A stretch of DNA of 64,000 nt from the NCBI GenBank assembly GCA_017643685.1, contig JAEPMY010000004.1, positions 1 to 64,000 on the forward strand, written 5' to 3'. Origin of the DNA: Sneathiella sp. Its GTDB lineage: Bacteria > Pseudomonadota > Alphaproteobacteria > Sneathiellales > Sneathiellaceae. A program made the translations under genes and the position numbers. Shown in pieces: positions 45,659-55,871 of the stretch. Below the pieces are notes generated by a model. That model was not told the DNA's origin. It did not search any database and saw only the letters and a list, made by a program, of their open reading frames with translations. Every line of letters starts with the position of its first letter. Positions within the stretch are counted from its first letter, which is position 1.

Positions 45659-46628
45659 ACATAAACAAACGCTCTCGCCCCAGATCTTTATATAGCGAAG
45701 CAACTTCTTCCTCATACCCATTATAGATTTGGGTCGGAATACGGTCTCCGGTCCGCAAATCTCGCTCTGTTGCCTGCGACCAGCGAGGATGACGCACCTC
45801 AGGGTTCACATTCGCCCAGAAACCATACTCTTTATCATTCAGTTTTTCCCAAAAACTGATCGGGCGTTCATCAGTAAAATGAAAACGGACAATAGATTTG
45901 ATCTGCTTGAAACCATATTTCCAAGGAACCGCAAGGCGCAAAGGCGCCCCATTTTGTTTTGGAAGAGGCTTCCCATACAACCCGGTCACAATGAAAGACA
46001 GGTCATGAGTTGCCTCTTCTATGGTGAGCCCTTCCCTGTACGGCCAGGGATACCAGAACTGTTTCTGACCTGGCGCAATGGAACTGTCCTGAAAGGTTTC
46101 CATGACAAGATACTTGGCGTTTGACTTTGGCTTCGCAAAAGCAACTAAGTCTTTTAACGCAAAGCCACTCCACGGCACCACCATTGACCATGCTTCGACA
46201 CAGCGATGACGGTAAATCCGCTCCTCCAACTGCATTTTGGAGAGAAGGTCATCTACATCGATATCCATCTCCTCCTCAACAAGGCCGTCAATTTTAACGC
46301 TCCATGGTCGAATTTTAAGTGCCTGAGCTGCTTCGGATATGCTTTTGTGAGAGCCAAACTCATAGAAGTTATTATAAGTCGTCGCTAGTTTTTCTGGCGT
46401 TAAAGGGCGTCCGCCTTCATACGCAGCGTTTCTTGCCACAGGATAAAGTGAGGCGGATGGATCTTCTGAGGCGGCAGCAAAGGCGGGATTTCCAAAACCT
46501 GCAAGCGCCGCCCCTGCAACACCGGCCAATCCCATTGCCTTCAAAATCTGTCGCCGATCTGTGTAAATCGCTTCTGGCGTGATAGCGTTTTCAGATAATT
46601 CCCAACGTTTCTTGAATTTGATCAGCAT
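45657..46628 (-). CDS. msrP: protein-methionine-sulfoxide reductase catalytic subunit MsrP (YedY)
   Basis: Periplasmic molybdenum enzyme that repairs oxidised methionines in envelope proteins. From MLIKFKKRWELSENAITPEAIYTDRRQILKAMGLAGVAGAALAG the start gives 323 residues with a Tat signal (twin Arg in TDRRQILKAM). The molybdenum-ligating Cys is in RHRCVEAWSMVVPWSGF near residue 139, and the sulfite-oxidase-like fold follows (LRLAVPWKYGFKQIKSIVRFHFTDERPISFW). The heme membrane partner msrQ is not in this window. The Mo-cofactor genes at 59-62 kb would supply it. Its stop codon lies in the T run of sRNA C. Confidence 0.95.
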   Translation of the reverse strand: MLIKFKKRWELSENAITPEAIYTDRRQILKAMGLAGVAGAALAGFGNPAFAAASEDPSASLYPVARNAAYEGGRPLTPEKLATTYNNFYEFGSHKSISEAAQALKIRPWSVKIDGLVEEEMDIDVDDLLSKMQLEERIYRHRCVEAWSMVVPWSGFALKDLVAFAKPKSNAKYLVMETFQDSSIAPGQKQFWYPWPYREGLTIEEATHDLSFIVTGLYGKPLPKQNGAPLRLAVPWKYGFKQIKSIVRFHFTDERPISFWEKLNDKEYGFWANVNPEVRHPRWSQATERDLRTGDRIPTQIYNGYEEEVASLYKDLGRERLFM

Positions 46629-46693
46629 ACTTCTTTCCCGCTTTTGCAAAAAACTCCATTTTGAGAATGGAACGGCAGACAGATCAACTCAAG

Positions 46694-47797
46694 TCAAGTC
46701 TCCGTGAGGCTTACCAGGTGCGGCAATGTTACGCTTTCATCTGTTACGAAATCTCCGAAACTGACACCAACCATTTCAGGAATAAGAACAACCTCACCAG
46801 CTTCACCAGAATGAGCCGTTACAATTTCTGCACCCGAGAACTTATACATTTGCTCGCAACCACCTTGCCGAAGCGTCATACCTGCTTCCATCTCTCCCGA
46901 CCATATACGCAAGGCCTGCATTCGCAGATCCCCAAGAACACACCCTGTCGCCAACACTTGTGACACGCAGGCATTTGCGGGGGCTAAGATATGACGCTGC
47001 CTGATCGTGCCTTCGTTTTCCGGAACTTCATGGCGTAAAGCCTTTAAAAGCCGCCTAAGGCCAAATTTCTTCTCAGCGACGCCTAAAAATACCGGGACTA
47101 GCTTGCCCCTTACGACATCTTTTTTCAAAAGCGTAAATACAGCGTCATTCACAGGCATGACGTCATCCATGATATCTTCCATCAATGCGTCATCGTAATC
47201 TGCTAGAACTTCGAGAAGGGCTATTCGCATAATCCCTTTCTGCTCTGCTGCCTCGGGCGGCAATTCAATAACCTCGGTTGCCTCGCCTTCTTGATAGAGA
47301 AATGCCCTTTCAGAGGCTAGATCCACATACCCAGTGATCTCCTCTTTTTCAAGAATTGGTATTTGCCTCAATAGCAAATCCCGAAGAGAAGCCTCCTCCA
47401 ACCGACGAAATAGGTCGTGAACGCTACCGCCTAGCTGGTCAATTTTATCAACAAATAAAAAGGTCGGAATTTGAAGTTGCGCAAGAAGCTTCAAATATGG
47501 CTCTACCTGATCAACATCTCCAAGATCGGGGTCACAAAGGACAATTGCGCCGTCCACACCAGAGATCACCGAGGATAAAGTCGATAACTCTACGTCAATG
47601 CCGCCGTAATCGAGGATACAAAAATCCTCCTCCATAAATGGAATGTTTGAAACTTGAATGCCGTGCGTTGCGGACAGGCACTCAACCTCTCCAACACCAC
47701 ATACATATTGCATTGACCGCAAAAGCATATTTGTACTGGAACGATCCCGGCCCAGTAAAGCTACACTTCGCGCCCCCCTTTGACGCACCGAAGACAT
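46694..47797 (-). CDS. degenerate, short EF-G-like translation-factor homologue
   Basis: 367 residues similar in layout to domain I and part of domain II of the EF-G-like proteins of alphaproteobacteria (normally 650-700 residues). The P-loop position reads LLGRDRSSTNML instead of GxxGxGKT, and the DxPGH motif reads DYGGID. Only VDKID resembles the NKxD base-recognition motif. GVDGAIVLCDPDLGDVDQVEPYLKLLAQLQIPTFLFVDKID and VPVFLGVAEKKFGLRRLLKAL retain EF-G character. Domains III-V are absent and no frameshift is evident. GTP binding seems lost. The RBS is GGGAGG. It lies upstream of msrP with a 65-bp gap. Confidence 0.7.
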   Translation of the reverse strand: MSSVRQRGARSVALLGRDRSSTNMLLRSMQYVCGVGEVECLSATHGIQVSNIPFMEEDFCILDYGGIDVELSTLSSVISGVDGAIVLCDPDLGDVDQVEPYLKLLAQLQIPTFLFVDKIDQLGGSVHDLFRRLEEASLRDLLLRQIPILEKEEITGYVDLASERAFLYQEGEATEVIELPPEAAEQKGIMRIALLEVLADYDDALMEDIMDDVMPVNDAVFTLLKKDVVRGKLVPVFLGVAEKKFGLRRLLKALRHEVPENEGTIRQRHILAPANACVSQVLATGCVLGDLRMQALRIWSGEMEAGMTLRQGGCEQMYKFSGAEIVTAHSGEAGEVVLIPEMVGVSFGDFVTDESVTLPHLVSLTET

Positions 47798-47940
47798 CCA
47801 ACACCTCCCACATTGTTGTTGTCTTTTTCCTACATGGTTTCCTCTTGCGCCAAAGATAGCAAGTAAAAACTACGCCACATGATGTAATTCCGCTAACCTT
47901 AAACACACCTTTTTGGATAAGCAGATGGTATAGCGCATAA

Positions 47941-47969
47941 AAAAAGCGGCTGATAATCAGCCGCTTTTT
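47941..47969 (-). terminator. intrinsic terminator of aspC
   Basis: AAAAAGCGGCTGA-TAA-TCAGCCGCTTTTT, a 13-bp stem including the A/T flanks, 19 bp after the aspC stop. Confidence 0.9.
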
Positions 47970-47987
47970 CTTAGGAATTACTGTGAC

Positions 47988-49250
<1,263 letters not shown>

Positions 49251-49335
49251 CTACGCCTCTCTTATCCCTGTTTCAATAGGAGACCTGTAAATTTGCCTAA
49301 AAACTGCCTATTCGTTGGGAAATAGCAACAATCGG

Positions 49336-50250
49336 CTATTCATCTGGTGTTGACATGTATCGGCCCGGGTTTATTTGCGCCTCCTCAAAAAGCCATTCGC
49401 TGAAAGCCTGTATGTTTGGATCGCTACCCCTTTCGGGCGGATAGACAATGTAATAAGAGTAATTCCCGCGAAGTTCCATATCAAACGGCTTCACTAATCT
49501 TCCAGCAGCGAGATCTTCCGCAGCAAGCGTACTTCGGCCCAAGGCAACCCCCTGCCCTGCCATAGCGGCCATCAACAACATGGAACTATCATTGTAAGTA
49601 ACGCCCTTTTTAGGGTCGATTCCCTCAATCCCTGCCGCAGCAAGCCATGCTGCCCAATCAACCCGCATGTCATCATGGAGTAAAGTGTGATGCACCAAAT
49701 CCTGGGGCGTACGCAAAGGGTTGCGCCCCTCCAGCAGGCTTGGGCTGCAAACGGGAAACATAATATCTTCGTTCAATAGAAGTTCAGAATGAAGGCCCGG
49801 ATAATTACCGGAACCATAGCGGATCACCAAATCCACATCATCCCTTGCAAAATCAGTGAGATGATCCACGGCAGAAATCCGTACATCCATATCAGGGTAC
49901 TTGTCCCGAAAACGACTGAGACGAGGCAACAACCACCGCGCCGCGAATGAAGGCAAAGTGGAAACGGTAAGCGCACCGCCTGCCTCTCGTTTCAATATCC
50001 GCTCCGTGCCTGCGGACAACATTTCCAGCGATTCCCGAACAGTGATTAGATATGTTTGTCCGATTTCTGTTAAAATAACCGTTCTATTCAGTCGTTTGAA
50101 TAACGGTACACCCAGCCATTCTTCCAATCCTTTAATCTGATGACTTACCGCCGCTGGCGTTACATACAGCTCTTCTGCGGCTTTCGAAAAACTCAAATGC
50201 CGGGCAGCGGCCTCAAAGGCTCTCAACGAATTTAATGGCGGTAACTTCAT
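49336..50250 (-). CDS. LysR-family regulator, GcvA-like
   Basis: 304 residues. The start MKLPPLNSLRAFEAAARHLSFSKAAEELYVTPAAVSHQIKGLEEWLGVPLFKRLNRTVILTEIGQ is the GcvA-type LysR HTH, and the effector domain follows with DDVDLVIRYGSGNYPGLHSELLL. It is divergent from the DUF1127 gene with a 147-bp intergenic region carrying an 8-bp inverted repeat 26 bp before its ATG, so self-regulation and control of the DUF1127 gene are both possible. No glycine-cleavage genes are near. Confidence 0.91.
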   Translation of the reverse strand: MKLPPLNSLRAFEAAARHLSFSKAAEELYVTPAAVSHQIKGLEEWLGVPLFKRLNRTVILTEIGQTYLITVRESLEMLSAGTERILKREAGGALTVSTLPSFAARWLLPRLSRFRDKYPDMDVRISAVDHLTDFARDDVDLVIRYGSGNYPGLHSELLLNEDIMFPVCSPSLLEGRNPLRTPQDLVHHTLLHDDMRVDWAAWLAAAGIEGIDPKKGVTYNDSSMLLMAAMAGQGVALGRSTLAAEDLAAGRLVKPFDMELRGNYSYYIVYPPERGSDPNIQAFSEWLFEEAQINPGRYMSTPDE

Positions 50251-50275
50251 GTTAATAATTCGGATTAGATTTTCT

Positions 50276-50302
50276 AAACGATACTATTAGTTTTTATCGT
50301 TT
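50276..50302. promoter_or_regulatory. inverted repeat AAACGATA-N11-TATCGTTT in the lysR/DUF1127 intergenic region
   Basis: Perfect 8-bp arms (50276-50283 and 50295-50302) with an 11-bp spacer, two helical turns between centres, 26 bp upstream of the GcvA-like regulator start and 95 bp upstream of the DUF1127 gene. Size and place fit a LysR-type operator. Confidence 0.55.
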
Positions 50303-50397
50303 GAATTCAACGTATTTTTTGAGCATTTATACATCATTGAAAACTGAACTGCATTTTCCCCTTAGGCAGTCGATTTTTTTTAAGAAGGAGTTTTCAA

Positions 50398-50625
50398 ATG
50401 GCTTACAAATCTTTGCACATTAGAAATAACAGTTTCTCAACTGGTGGCGCAAAATTCACAAAACGTGGTGTTGTAAGTTCTGCTCTGGAAACGCTGGTAA
50501 CATGGCAGGCTCGTGCATCAATGCGCCGCCAGATGGCCGATTTGGATCAATATAACTTAAAAGACATGGGCCTTACTGCCCATCAGGTCGAAGCAGAAAT
50601 TCAGAAACCTTTCTGGCAGGCCTAA
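50398..50625 (+). CDS. DUF1127 small protein
   Basis: 75 residues. The C-terminal half [42 protein letters not shown] is the DUF1127 motif with its R-x-L-x-x-x-D/L-x-D-I-G-like core (here [18 protein letters not shown]). DUF1127 proteins are short Arg-rich RNA binders; CcaF1 of Rhodobacter binds the CcsR sRNAs (family knowledge). AAGAAGGAG precedes the ATG. A structured, C-rich 3' UTR and a terminator follow. The neighbourhood of a CCTCCC-loop sRNA array 5 kb away makes the same partnership possible here. Confidence 0.88.
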   Translation: MAYKSLHIRNNSFSTGGAKFTKRGVVSSALETLVTWQARASMRRQMADLDQYNLKDMGLTAHQVEAEIQKPFWQA

Positions 50626-50638
50626 CACCCTTTCCCAT

Positions 50639-50734
50639 GTTATCCGAAGTTTTCTGAAACCTTCCTGTCCTCGGCATTCTTTGGATAACGCCCAGCGAGC
50701 CCGGCCCCTTCCCAGGTCCGGGCTTCATTTTTTT
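50639..50734 (+). ncRNA. structured DUF1127 3' UTR, possible UTR-derived sRNA, with terminator
   Basis: GTTATCCGAAG (50639-50649) pairs with CTTTGGATAAC (50679-50689) over 11 bp and exposes a 29-base loop that contains CCTTCCTGTCCTC. The terminator AGCCCGG-CCCCTTCCCAGGT-CCGGGCT (50698-50724) follows, with TCATTTTTTT. Both loops are pyrimidine-rich. It starts 13 bp after the stop codon, so it may be cut from the mRNA. It also shows that uvrB must start after 50735. Confidence 0.55.
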
Positions 50735-50791
50735 GAACCACCTCCATATGATCTACTTGGCAACTTGATCAAAACCTCTTATAAGCAGCAC

Positions 50792-52945
50792 ATGGCCAAG
50801 AAGAACAAAACTGAAACATCTGAAAATTTTATCCCACACAGACCTGAGCGCCCTGAAAAATCAGAAGGCGGCATCAAGTTTGAGGTTGTGTCTGAGTTTG
50901 AGCCCGCGGGCGACCAGCCAGAAGCTATCCAGCAATTGGTCGAAGGCATGCAACAAGGGGAAAAGGATCAGGTTCTATTGGGGGTTACCGGTTCTGGCAA
51001 GACATTCACAATGGCCAAGGTCATTGAGCGAATGCAACGGCCTGCACTTATCTTGGCTCATAACAAAACGCTTGCCGCTCAGCTTTATGGTGAGATGAAA
51101 TCTTTCTTCCCAAATAATGCGGTCGAATATTTCGTCTCTTATTATGATTATTATCAACCTGAAGCTTACGTCCCGCGAACCGACACCTACATCGAAAAAG
51201 ACGCCTCAATTAACGAGCAAATTGATAGGTTACGCCACTCTGCCACGCGCGCCTTGTTGGAGAGAGATGACGTTATTATCGTCGCTTCAGTATCCTGTAT
51301 TTATGGTATCGGGTCCGTAGAAACCTATAGCGAAATGACACTGACGATCAAAAAAGGGGATAGGATCGATCGTCAGACGTTACTTAAAAATCTGGTGGAG
51401 ATTCAGTACCGGCGCAATGACGCCAGTTTCACCCGCGGCACCTTCCGCGCCCGCGGCGACACGGTTGAAATTTTCCCAGCTCACTATGAGGACCGCGCAT
51501 GGCGCCTCTCTCTGTTTGGAGATGAGCTGGAGGAAATCACAGAGTTTGACCCCTTAACAGGTGAGAAAAGTGGCAAACTTGACGAGATTCGCATCTATGC
51601 AAACAGTCACTATGTGACGCCTAAACCCACCTTGCGTCAGGCACAAATCAAAATTCGCGAAGAGCTTAAACAGCGCTTAGCCGAATTCGAAAGCCAGAAC
51701 AAACTTTTAGAGGCGCAACGGCTTGAGCAGCGCACCACATTTGACCTTGAAATGATGGAAGCAACCGGCTCCTGCGCCGGTATTGAGAATTACTCTAGGT
51801 ACTTATCTGGTCGTAATCCGGGTGACCCGCCACCAACCTTGTTCGAATACCTACCGGACAATGCAATGATCATGGTTGATGAGAGCCATGTGACAGTCAG
51901 CCAAATCGGTGCCATGTATAAAGGCGACGCAAGCCGCAAAAACACATTGGCTGATTTCGGCTTTCGCCTACCATCTTGCCGGGACAACCGTCCTCTCAAG
52001 TTTGAGGAATGGGACGCCATGCGCCCCCAAAGCGTTTTTGTTTCGGCAACCCCCGGACAGTGGGAACTTGAACATACTGGTGGTGTTTTTGCTGAACAGG
52101 TTATTCGCCCAACAGGCCTTGTCGACCCCCCATGCATCATTCGCCCTGTGGAAACTCAGGTTGATGATTTAATGGCAGAAGCGAAAGAATGCGCTGCCAA
52201 CGGACAGCGGGTTCTGGTCACAACACTCACGAAGAAAATGGCGGAAGATCTGACAGAATATTTCCATGAAAATGGGATTAAAGTCCGCTACCTGCATTCT
52301 GATATTGATACACTGGAACGAATTGAAATTATTCGAGATCTTCGCCTTGGCACATTCGATGTTCTAGTTGGCATTAACCTTCTGCGAGAGGGCCTCGATA
52401 TTCCAGAATGCGCATTAGTTGCTATTCTGGATGCAGATAAGGAAGGTTTTCTCCGCTCCGAAACGTCTCTTATTCAGACAATTGGACGTGCGGCCCGAAA
52501 TGCAGAAGGCCGCGTTATTCTATATGCCGATAAAATAACCGGCAGTATGGACCGAGCTCTTAAAGAGACCGAACGTCGCCGCGAAAAGCAAATGGCCTTT
52601 AATAAAGAGCATGGGATCACACCTGCGTCTGTTCGCAAAAACATCGGCGATATTATGGAGAGTGTCTACGAGCAGGACCACGTAACGGTGGATATGGGCG
52701 TCGATGGCAGCAACAATATGGTCGGGAATAACATGGCTGCCCATATTGAGGCGCTTGAAAAGAGAATGCAGGATGCCGCCGCTGAGTTGGAGTTTGAAGA
52801 AGCGGCGAAGCTTCGCGATGAGATACAAAAGCTGCAAAATAAAGAACTAGGAATTGGTGACACGAAAAAAGGGCAACCCCTTGGGCGCTCTCGTGCCGGC
52901 CGTGCAGGCACCGGCAAAGCATTAAGCGGACGCAGCAACCACTAA
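50792..52945 (+). CDS. uvrB: excinuclease ABC subunit UvrB
   Basis: Damage-verifying helicase-like subunit of nucleotide excision repair. I start at [27 protein letters not shown] (717 residues); the track's first 37 residues cross a terminator. It contains Walker [14 protein letters not shown], the Tyr-rich beta-hairpin [21 protein letters not shown], Walker B DESHV, helicase motifs V/VI ([26 protein letters not shown]) and the C-terminal UVR domain ([29 protein letters not shown]) that binds UvrC. The RBS is poor. uvrC lies 3.7 kb downstream. Confidence 0.97.
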   Translation: MAKKNKTETSENFIPHRPERPEKSEGGIKFEVVSEFEPAGDQPEAIQQLVEGMQQGEKDQVLLGVTGSGKTFTMAKVIERMQRPALILAHNKTLAAQLYGEMKSFFPNNAVEYFVSYYDYYQPEAYVPRTDTYIEKDASINEQIDRLRHSATRALLERDDVIIVASVSCIYGIGSVETYSEMTLTIKKGDRIDRQTLLKNLVEIQYRRNDASFTRGTFRARGDTVEIFPAHYEDRAWRLSLFGDELEEITEFDPLTGEKSGKLDEIRIYANSHYVTPKPTLRQAQIKIREELKQRLAEFESQNKLLEAQRLEQRTTFDLEMMEATGSCAGIENYSRYLSGRNPGDPPPTLFEYLPDNAMIMVDESHVTVSQIGAMYKGDASRKNTLADFGFRLPSCRDNRPLKFEEWDAMRPQSVFVSATPGQWELEHTGGVFAEQVIRPTGLVDPPCIIRPVETQVDDLMAEAKECAANGQRVLVTTLTKKMAEDLTEYFHENGIKVRYLHSDIDTLERIEIIRDLRLGTFDVLVGINLLREGLDIPECALVAILDADKEGFLRSETSLIQTIGRAARNAEGRVILYADKITGSMDRALKETERRREKQMAFNKEHGITPASVRKNIGDIMESVYEQDHVTVDMGVDGSNNMVGNNMAAHIEALEKRMQDAAAELEFEEAAKLRDEIQKLQNKELGIGDTKKGQPLGRSRAGRAGTGKALSGRSNH

Positions 52946-53020
52946 CACGCGCCAAATAGGTTCATTATTTTTAAATAGACTCCCCTTATCGTTGCAGAAC
53001 TTAATTTCAAGGGGATGAAG

Positions 53021-53962
53021 ATGGGACGCATATTAAAGCTTACAGCGGCAGTCGCCTTGCTGAACCTAATCTGGATCGGTTTCAGTTACGCAAATTCAGA
53101 ATCCCCGATCAAACTTGATAATTGTCCCACCGTTCCTTTTGAAAAAGGTCGGATATTTGAAATCAACCAAAAGGGAAAACCATCTTCATATATTTTCGGC
53201 ACGATGCATTCAAAACACCCTGATGTGTTAAAGCTACCAACAGCAGCCGCGATTGCAATTACAGAAGTTCCGAAAATTGCCACTGAAGTCTCAATGAACG
53301 AACAGGCCCAATTGGAAGCTTTTAAGATGACCATCTTACCTGAGGGGCAAGATCTTTTTGAAATCATTGGACCCAAGCGCACAGACAAACTCAAGCAGGT
53401 ATTGGAAGAATATGGTCTGCCGGAACAGCTTATTCGTCGGCTCAAACCTTGGGCCGTCTCAACTCTTTTAGGTCAAAGCCCAGAGGAGTTAAGAGACACA
53501 ACAACACCGGTTTTGGATGGTATGATTCAAAATATCGCAGAAAAAACGGGACGCACGCACCTAGCGCTTGAAGATATCAATGAACAATTGTCGTTCTTCA
53601 ATAATATGTCCCCAGAATTTGAGCTGGAATTTTTGGATAGCACCCTAAATTCAGCCGGACTTTCCGATTACTATCGTGATCTTCTTCGTGAGAATTATCT
53701 TAAAGGAAACAACGGCATCATCTTCTGCGTGGCAATCGCGGTCGCTGCTTCCGAAAGCGAGAAGATGAAAAGCTTTATTCTGGACGACCTCCTAACAAAG
53801 AGAAACTATCGGATGGTCGATCGCATGTTACCCCACACAAAAGATGGGGTTTTTGTAGCAGTCGGCGCGGCGCACCTTCCGGGTGAAGAAGGGATTTTGA
53901 ACTTATTGAAAAAACAGGGATATCAGGTTAGGCGCTTATCAGGCGCAGTACCAGCGCAATAG
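53021..53962 (+). CDS. TraB/GumN-family protein
   Basis: 313 residues. I choose the second ATG (MGRILKLTAAVALLNLIWIGFSYAN), since AAGGGG then sits 6 bp upstream; the residues to about 24 are a signal peptide. The two family motifs are present: FGTMHSKHPDVLKLP (G-T-x-H) near residue 58 and VGAAHLPGEEGILNLLKKQGYQVRRL (G-x-x-H-x-x-G) near 287. The family is proposed to be metal-dependent proteases or hydrolases related to TIKI and erythromycin esterase. Monocistronic. Substrate unknown. Confidence 0.87.
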   Translation: MGRILKLTAAVALLNLIWIGFSYANSESPIKLDNCPTVPFEKGRIFEINQKGKPSSYIFGTMHSKHPDVLKLPTAAAIAITEVPKIATEVSMNEQAQLEAFKMTILPEGQDLFEIIGPKRTDKLKQVLEEYGLPEQLIRRLKPWAVSTLLGQSPEELRDTTTPVLDGMIQNIAEKTGRTHLALEDINEQLSFFNNMSPEFELEFLDSTLNSAGLSDYYRDLLRENYLKGNNGIIFCVAIAVAASESEKMKSFILDDLLTKRNYRMVDRMLPHTKDGVFVAVGAAHLPGEEGILNLLKKQGYQVRRLSGAVPAQ

Positions 53963-54103
53963 AATCTCAGGGAAAATCTGAAATTAATTTGCAAAAGACC
54001 TTTTACATCAAACAATGCGTGTCTATATACACTCAAATCTGACAAACCGGTAAGACAAGAGACAGGCAGATTATATGATGAACAAACGAGGCTATAAAAC
54101 GGC

Positions 54104-55084
54104 ATGATGTATTTACAGGTTGCCGCTGGTTTGGTCATTCTTCTTGTCTGCGGTGAATTGTTGGTTCGCGGTGCTGTTGCACTGGCCGAACGCTTTAATA
54201 TTTCCAAACTGATTATTGGCTTCACTATTGTCGCTTTCGGCACCTCTGCCCCTGAGCTGGTCGTTTGTGTTCAAGCCGCTTTGGAAGGCTCCGCCGGTAT
54301 CGCCATCGGTAATGTAGTTGGCAGTAACATCGCCAACATCCTTCTTGTTCTTGGGGCTCCTGCTCTTATTTACCCGCTAACTTTTGACCAGAAATCCGCC
54401 TTTCGGGATAGCTTGATTGTAGCGGGCGGTGCCTTCCTGTTCACGGCAATGGCTTGGATGGGGGTTATCGCTTTCTGGCAAGGCTTCGTTCTAACGGCGA
54501 CACTCGCCCTTGTAATTTATGCAGCCTATCGCCGCGCAAAATCTGAAGGGGAAGACGCCGCCGATGAAGCATTGGAAGAATATGAAGAGAATATGCCGAA
54601 GACCGCATGGGTCAGTAGTCTCTTTGTTCTTGTTGGTCTGCTGGGCCTCACCCTAGGCGCACGTTTGCTGGTTCATGGTGCCGTTGAAATTGCAACAGCA
54701 GCCGGTGTTTCCGAAGAAATCATTGGTCTAACACTTGTTGCACTTGGCACATCTCTGCCAGAGCTTGCGACGTCCCTAATTGCCGCTTTCCGTCGTCATG
54801 GCGATGTCGCGATCGGTAACGTGCTTGGCTCCAACCTATTTAATATTACAGGGATTATCGGCGTTACTGCGATGATCCAGCCGCTAGAATCACCCAGTCA
54901 GATCCTACATTTTGATGTTATGATTATGCTGGCAGCTTCCATTCTGCTGATTGTCCTGTTTTACTTCAAACGGCCAATTGGCCGTTCACTTGGCGCCTTC
55001 TTCCTTCTAGGCTATCTTGCCTATATTGCCTCTCAATTTTTTGGCATGTCAGGCGTCCAGTCGATGGCGGCACTTGCACAGTAA
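54104..55084 (+). CDS. calcium/sodium antiporter, CaCA family
   Basis: 326 residues with ten to eleven membrane helices in two inverted halves. The alpha repeats are VAFGTSAPELVVCVQAALEGSAGIAIGNVVGSNIAN and VALGTSLPELATSLIAAFRRHGDVAIGNVLGSNLFN, each with the ion-binding GTSxPE and GNxxGSN motifs. An acidic cytoplasmic loop (SEGEDAADEALEEYEENMPK) joins the halves. It is similar to E. coli YrbG. It stands 27 bp upstream of the SDR gene, so the two may be co-transcribed. Confidence 0.93.
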   Translation: MMYLQVAAGLVILLVCGELLVRGAVALAERFNISKLIIGFTIVAFGTSAPELVVCVQAALEGSAGIAIGNVVGSNIANILLVLGAPALIYPLTFDQKSAFRDSLIVAGGAFLFTAMAWMGVIAFWQGFVLTATLALVIYAAYRRAKSEGEDAADEALEEYEENMPKTAWVSSLFVLVGLLGLTLGARLLVHGAVEIATAAGVSEEIIGLTLVALGTSLPELATSLIAAFRRHGDVAIGNVLGSNLFNITGIIGVTAMIQPLESPSQILHFDVMIMLAASILLIVLFYFKRPIGRSLGAFFLLGYLAYIASQFFGMSGVQSMAALAQ

Positions 55085-55111
55085 CTTTTAACCCTGCGTC
55101 AGGATTAAGGG

Positions 55112-55870
55112 ATGGAGAAACAGCAAAAAAACGTCCTTATCACCGGCGCAGGCAAGCGAATAGGTCGCAGCATAGCGCTAAAACTTGCCGGCGAAGGATG
55201 GAATATTGCCATACACTATCGTCACTCATTGGAAGAAGCTAAAAGCCTTCAATCTGAGGTAAATGCACTTGGGTGCGTGGCCTGCCTTCTACAAGCCGAT
55301 CTTGCGAAACCCGATGATGTCAGACGACTGTTCAAACAGGCAAAAGATGAGCTGGGTATTCTGACAGGTCTGATTAACAATGCCTCTTTGTTTGAACCTG
55401 ATGAGCTTGGTAATCTCACCGATGAAAGCTTTCAGGCTCACCTAGAGACCAACCTGCACGCCCCCCTTATCCTCACCGAGCAATTAGCAAAGCAAGAGGA
55501 CATCAAAGCCATCGGGGGTCATATTGTTAATATCGTAGACCAGCGAGTGCTCAACCTTCGTCCCGACTTTATGTCATATACACTCAGCAAGGCGGCTCTT
55601 TGGACACTCACGCAAACATCAGCAATGGACCTTGCCCCCTATATCCGGGTTAATGCAATCGGTCCTGGCCCCACACTTCCAAACAGCCGTCAATCTCAGG
55701 CTGCCTTTGATCGACAATTAGCTGGGGTTCCCCTCAAAAGAGGGGCGACTCCAGAAGAAATTGCAGAAGGCGTGCTGTTTCTGATAAACAGCAACTCTAT
55801 TACGGGTGAATTTATTGCAATGGATGGCGGACAGCACTTGCCGATCTCAACTGCCCGCGAGGAATATTAA
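55112..55870 (+). CDS. pteridine-reductase-like SDR oxidoreductase
   Basis: 252 residues, classical SDR. The cofactor loop reads ITGAGKRIGRSIA, with the R-x-G pattern typical of pteridine reductases (FolM/PTR1); NNAS is at about 89 and the catalytic pair is in YTLSKAAL near 155. DMDGG-like MDGGQH at the end is usual. It is followed 1 bp later by folB, and this pairing supports a role in reducing dihydropterins (dihydromonapterin or dihydrobiopterin) or dihydrofolate. Substrate assignment is inference. Confidence 0.82.
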   Translation: MEKQQKNVLITGAGKRIGRSIALKLAGEGWNIAIHYRHSLEEAKSLQSEVNALGCVACLLQADLAKPDDVRRLFKQAKDELGILTGLINNASLFEPDELGNLTDESFQAHLETNLHAPLILTEQLAKQEDIKAIGGHIVNIVDQRVLNLRPDFMSYTLSKAALWTLTQTSAMDLAPYIRVNAIGPGPTLPNSRQSQAAFDRQLAGVPLKRGATPEEIAEGVLFLINSNSITGEFIAMDGGQHLPISTAREEY

Positions 55871-55871
55871 A

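Noticed and set aside
50681-50791. 37-residue N-terminal extension of UvrB from the ORF track
   Set aside because: It would be translated across a GC-rich intrinsic terminator and has no family similarity; the ATG at 50792 fits the UvrB N-terminus.
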